Of a stretch of 8,374 bases of DNA, positions 5,771 to 8,374 are shown piece after piece. The position numbers were made by a program, and so were the translations under genes. The first letter of the stretch is position 1. Each line of letters opens with the position of its first letter. The stretch lies in the NCBI GenBank assembly GCA_017631135.1, contig JAGBTW010000005.1:1-8374 (forward strand). Reading direction: 5' to 3'. The notes beneath the pieces are model-generated. The model was not told the origin of the DNA. It ran no database searches and saw nothing but the letters and a program-made list of their open reading frames with translations. The DNA is from Alistipes sp. (GTDB taxonomy: Bacteria > Bacteroidota > Bacteroidia > Bacteroidales > Rikenellaceae).

Positions 5771-5802
5771 AAAAAAGCCCCAATCCAATAGGACTGGGGC
5801 TT
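5771..5802 (-). terminator. Rho-independent terminator of the Omp28-type lipoprotein operon
   Basis: AAGCCCCAATCC (5775-5786) pairs with GGACTGGGGCTT (5791-5802), with a single A-C mismatch and loop AATA. Read on the minus strand it is followed by TTTTTT (5776-5771). It lies about 36 bp beyond the stop codon of the 5838-6959 gene. Confidence 0.85.
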
Positions 5803-5837
5803 ACATTTTAGAGATCTAAAGTATCTGACTAAATCTA

Positions 5838-6959
5838 TTAGTACTCATACTCCTTGAACTCACCTACCTTACATGTCAATGAGTTAGCAACCTCCCAACG
5901 ACCGTTAGCATCCTTTGCTGAAACGATTACAAGAACCTCCATGTGCTCGACGCTCCACTTTGTAGAGATGATAGGAAGCTGGAATGCGAAGTCCATTGTA
6001 GAGTTTGCCTCAAATGTATATGCATCACCCTCAACATTTGTATTTGAGTACTCGTGAGCCATGTTACGAAGTGCGTGGTTGTAGATCTTGTGGTAGTCCT
6101 TTGTAGCACCTGCCTGGTTGGGGCTGTAGATGCCGCTCTCGAGCAACCATGCTGTAACCTTGTACTCCTTTGCCTCTGCGCTCTTAACCTGTGCAGCACA
6201 GTATACAGCACTGTCGTCACCCTGTACAGACAAGCAGATACCTACACCAGCACCATCCTTGTTTGCATTAACATACTCCTGAAGCTTTGACTTAACATAC
6301 TGGTAAGCGTAGCTTTCGGGCTTGCCGTGGAAGTTAACCAAGATGCAAGGATAACCAGAGATATACTTTGACTGGAACTTGTTGAGCGCGTTAGCAGCTG
6401 CAGAGTTACCGGGGTCACCGTTTGCGTAACTACCAGCGTGGCAAGTTACCTCGTTGTAGTGAGTATTCAAACCGTCTGTCTCCTCCAAAGAGCGGAGTAC
6501 ATCTGTAGCGTTGGGGCAGTAGCCACAGTTTACACCAGTCTGGTCGATAACAAGAGCACGGTAGTTGAATGTGTAGTTCTCGGGCTGGGGATCCTTGGGA
6601 ATCTCGGGAACCTCTGCCATAACTGTAACAGTAACATAGTTAGAGCTCTCTGAACCCTTTGTTGCGAAGAAAGCGTAGCTACCTGTGTTAGTAGCAACGA
6701 AAGTATTACCCTCAAGAGCAACACACTCGGGATCGTAGATAGTTGAGAACGCTGTTACGTCCAAGATAGCACCTGCCTCATCCTTCTGCTCAACAGTGAA
6801 TGTTACAGTCTCACCAACCTTTACGGCTGTCTTATCAGCCTTGAGGGTGATAGAACCTGATGTCTCGGGCTCCTCGGGCTGCTGGGGAGTACCAATGCCC
6901 TCACAACCAACGAATGCAAGAGCAGCAACTGCAAATGCAAAAAATTTTGTAAGTTTCAT
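5838..6959 (-). CDS. Omp28-related outer-membrane lipoprotein with thioredoxin-like CGYC motif (copy 1)
   Basis: This 373-residue lipoprotein has a signal peptide (MKLTKFFAFAVAALAFVG) ending in a lipobox with Cys19. A Pro/Glu-rich linker (about 21-35) leads to an Ig-like beta domain (about 36-115: ITLKADKTAVKVGETVTFTV). The Omp28-type domain follows: NYRALVIDQTGVNCGYCPNA (about 132-151) carries a CxxC pair, Cys145 and Cys148, and SGYPCILVNF (about 201-210) places a proline where thioredoxin folds have the cis-Pro. The C-terminal part is beta-rich. A periplasmic or surface thiol-disulfide or binding role is possible but unproven. It shares its layout and the motifs CGYCP, VTAWLLE.GIY and VIVSAK with the upstream paralogue, 46 bp away. 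No separate promoter is evident, so it is probably the last gene of the operon. Confidence 0.85.
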   Translation of the reverse strand: MKLTKFFAFAVAALAFVGCEGIGTPQQPEEPETSGSITLKADKTAVKVGETVTFTVEQKDEAGAILDVTAFSTIYDPECVALEGNTFVATNTGSYAFFATKGSESSNYVTVTVMAEVPEIPKDPQPENYTFNYRALVIDQTGVNCGYCPNATDVLRSLEETDGLNTHYNEVTCHAGSYANGDPGNSAAANALNKFQSKYISGYPCILVNFHGKPESYAYQYVKSKLQEYVNANKDGAGVGICLSVQGDDSAVYCAAQVKSAEAKEYKVTAWLLESGIYSPNQAGATKDYHKIYNHALRNMAHEYSNTNVEGDAYTFEANSTMDFAFQLPIISTKWSVEHMEVLVIVSAKDANGRWEVANSLTCKVGEFKEYEY

Positions 6960-7005
6960 GTTTTTAAGGTTTTAATTAGTTAAACTATAAATTATCGATT
7001 AATCT

Positions 7006-8088
7006 CTATTTGTAGTCGTAAACAACAACATCGTTCATGGGGCAGATAGCGACATTCACTACGTCAAACTTGCCCTTGTCGTTCTTCGCGCTAACGATGA
7101 ACATCACCTTGAGGTTCTCGCGCACCCACTTGTTGCCAATGATGTTGAGCGTAAGAGCCGTAGAGGCTTTCTCGCCAGCAGCAAGAGTGCCAAGGTCTAC
7201 ACCCGAGAGGTCGTCGCTCGCGACACGCTGACGAATAGCGTTGTTGTGAGTGTTCATCCACTCCTCGGTTGCGTTTGTCTGCTTTGCGTAGATGCCATCC
7301 TCCAACAACCATGCAGTAACACGATAGTCGTTAGCAACAGCTGCCTTAACCTCTACGTTTACAACAACCGATGTTGCTGCGAGGCTCGCAGCACCTGCAA
7401 CACCCGCATCAGCACCCTCGGCCTTCCACAAAGCATCAATCTGGCTCATGATGTGAGCATCGTTGTAGCTCGACGTTGTTGTGTGGTGGAAGTTATAGGT
7501 AAGCGATGGGAAGCTGCTAATACCGAAATGGTTAGATACCATGCTTGCAGCACCCGAGTACGCAGGGTCACCGTTAGAGTAGGTGTGAGCCATAGCCTCG
7601 TAGTACTTCGAGTGGTAGTCACCAGTCTCTGAAACACGCTTGAGCGCCGCCATCATCTGTGGGCAGTAGCCACAAGTGTTACCTGTGTGGTCAACGAGCA
7701 AGATGCGGTGGTTGAACGATGTGTTCGCGGGCTGTGCATCCTCGGGCAAAGCGGGGATGGTGGGCACAACACTCACCTTGATGGTGTTGGTAATAGTGCT
7801 ACCCACAACAGCATAGAACTCATACTCGCCATCCATAGTGGGTGTGAATGGGTTAGAGACCTCCACGAAGTCGTGTGTCTTGTCGTAGATGACAGCCTCC
7901 AAAGTTAGGTCTGTGCCATCTGTAGCCTTTACGGTAAACTCTATGGGTGTGTTAACCTCTACAGAGTTGTTGTTTGCCTCAAGCACAGCATCGCCCGTAG
8001 GCTCTACACCCCCCTGGGGCTTATCCTCCGAGCAACCAACAAATGCGAGGGCTGCAACTGCCAAGGTAAAGAATTTTACAAATTTCAT
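7006..8088 (-). CDS. Omp28-related outer-membrane lipoprotein with thioredoxin-like CGYC motif (copy 2)
   Basis: This 360-residue paralogue of the 5838-6959 product has a near-identical signal peptide (KFFTLAVAALAFVG) and lipobox Cys19. The mature start, Cys-Ser-Glu-Asp-Lys, is acidic after the cysteine, as in the surface-export signals described for Bacteroidota lipoproteins, so exposure on the cell surface is possible by inference. An Ig-like domain spans about 34-108. The Omp28-type domain begins near 125 (FNHRILLVDHTGNTCGYCPQ) with Cys139 and Cys142, and a thioredoxin-like proline in SSFPSLTYNF (about 191-200). Both copies keep the DYRVTAWLLE.GIY-type and VIVSAK/FIVSAK-type blocks in the C-terminal half. 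It starts 12 bp after the stop of the DUF6029-like gene and lies 46 bp before the next lipoprotein, so it is the middle gene of this operon. The function is not established. Confidence 0.85.
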   Translation of the reverse strand: MKFVKFFTLAVAALAFVGCSEDKPQGGVEPTGDAVLEANNNSVEVNTPIEFTVKATDGTDLTLEAVIYDKTHDFVEVSNPFTPTMDGEYEFYAVVGSTITNTIKVSVVPTIPALPEDAQPANTSFNHRILLVDHTGNTCGYCPQMMAALKRVSETGDYHSKYYEAMAHTYSNGDPAYSGAASMVSNHFGISSFPSLTYNFHHTTTSSYNDAHIMSQIDALWKAEGADAGVAGAASLAATSVVVNVEVKAAVANDYRVTAWLLEDGIYAKQTNATEEWMNTHNNAIRQRVASDDLSGVDLGTLAAGEKASTALTLNIIGNKWVRENLKVMFIVSAKNDKGKFDVVNVAICPMNDVVVYDYK

Positions 8089-8100
8089 ACTCTATTTATA

Positions 8101-8374
8101 TTAGAATGAGAGTGTAAATGCGAGGTTCACACCTGTGTAAGCGGGCTGGAAGCGGCATACACCACCCGAGCATACGAAGCCTGCACGGTTACGACCATAA
8201 GAGAGCTGTGCGCGGAAGCTGTTGTGTGTGAAGCTTGCGCCAACCTGGTAGTAGTGCAAGAGGTAGTTATCACCCTCATATGTGTTGATGTCTGTGAAGT
8301 AGTTGCCGTATGCGCTGTACTCATCACCCATAGGCTCGCAGTTCCACATATCGCTCACATAGAAGCTGAACTTG
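8101..8374 (-). CDS. C-terminal end of an outer-membrane beta-barrel protein, DUF6029-like (partial)
   Basis: Only the last 90 residues are in the window; the gene continues beyond the right edge. The visible part alternates aromatic and polar residues in beta-strand fashion (NYLLHYYQVGASFTHNSFRAQLSYGRNRAGF) and ends in Phe (VNLAFTLSF), the usual C-terminal signature for insertion by the Bam complex. The segment GRNRAGFVCSGGVCRFQPAYTGVNLAF resembles the C-terminus of DUF6029 proteins, which I recall as commonly neighbouring Omp28-type lipoproteins in Bacteroidales. That identification is from memory and unsearched. The paired cysteines in VCSGGVC could form a disulfide near the last strand. 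It is followed after 12 bp by the first lipoprotein gene, so the three are likely co-transcribed. Confidence 0.7.
   Translation of the reverse strand, partial: KFSFYVSDMWNCEPMGDEYSAYGNYFTDINTYEGDNYLLHYYQVGASFTHNSFRAQLSYGRNRAGFVCSGGVCRFQPAYTGVNLAFTLSF

Noticed and set aside
5520..5837. CRISPR array or tandem repeat
   Set aside because: There are only two copies of the 24-bp unit, and the other repeats are inverted, not regularly spaced direct repeats.
5520..5837. Small protein gene in the intergenic stretch
   Set aside because: No open frame with a plausible start and composition was seen. The T9/A9 runs and hairpins account for the sequence.
6960..7005. Separate promoter for the last lipoprotein gene
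   Set aside because: The 46-bp gap is A/T-rich but has no TAnnTTTG element with a TTTG at the proper spacing, so it was treated as internal to the operon.

Overview
The window looks like chromosomal DNA from a Bacteroidota bacterium, most likely order Bacteroidales. The evidence is the absence of Shine-Dalgarno sequences, promoters of the TTTG / TAnnTTTG type, a phosphate-selective-porin-like barrel, paired Omp28-type lipoproteins next to a DUF6029-like barrel, and a short CstA. I cannot name the genus. All seven protein genes lie on the minus strand and the two tRNA genes on the plus strand.

Layout in plus coordinates. Positions 1-924 hold the N-terminal 308 codons of a Gate-domain (nucleoside-recognition-like) membrane protein that runs off the left edge. 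Just upstream of it, 952-2046 is an outer-membrane porin with a clear Bacteroidota promoter at 2088-2117. A tRNA with anticodon CAT (tRNA-Ile2 or elongator Met) sits at 2287-2360, and its terminator hairpin separates it from the convergent gene dapD. Positions 2418-5361 form a compact minus-strand operon, cstA > TPR-like protein > dapD, with a 17-bp overlap and a 9-bp gap between genes. tRNA-Thr(CGT) lies at 5447-5519, divergent from cstA. Positions 5838-8374 hold a second minus-strand operon: the end of a DUF6029-like barrel, then two tandem Omp28-type lipoproteins with CGYC motifs, closed by a strong terminator.

The most unusual part is 5499-5769. The last 21 bases of tRNA-Thr plus 3 flanking bases recur exactly 247 bp downstream. 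The 223 bp between the copies is filled nearly edge to edge by two nested inverted-repeat modules. This is the geometry of a tRNA-targeted integration (attL/attR), but the insert is far too small to encode a recombinase. It may be a minimal non-autonomous element, an integration scar, or a structured-RNA cassette.

The genes suggest envelope and nutrient functions: a porin with an inner-membrane carrier, peptide or pyruvate uptake (CstA) linked to lysine and diaminopimelate synthesis (DapD), and outer-membrane lipoproteins of thioredoxin-like type. No transposase, integrase, CRISPR array or classical riboswitch is visible.
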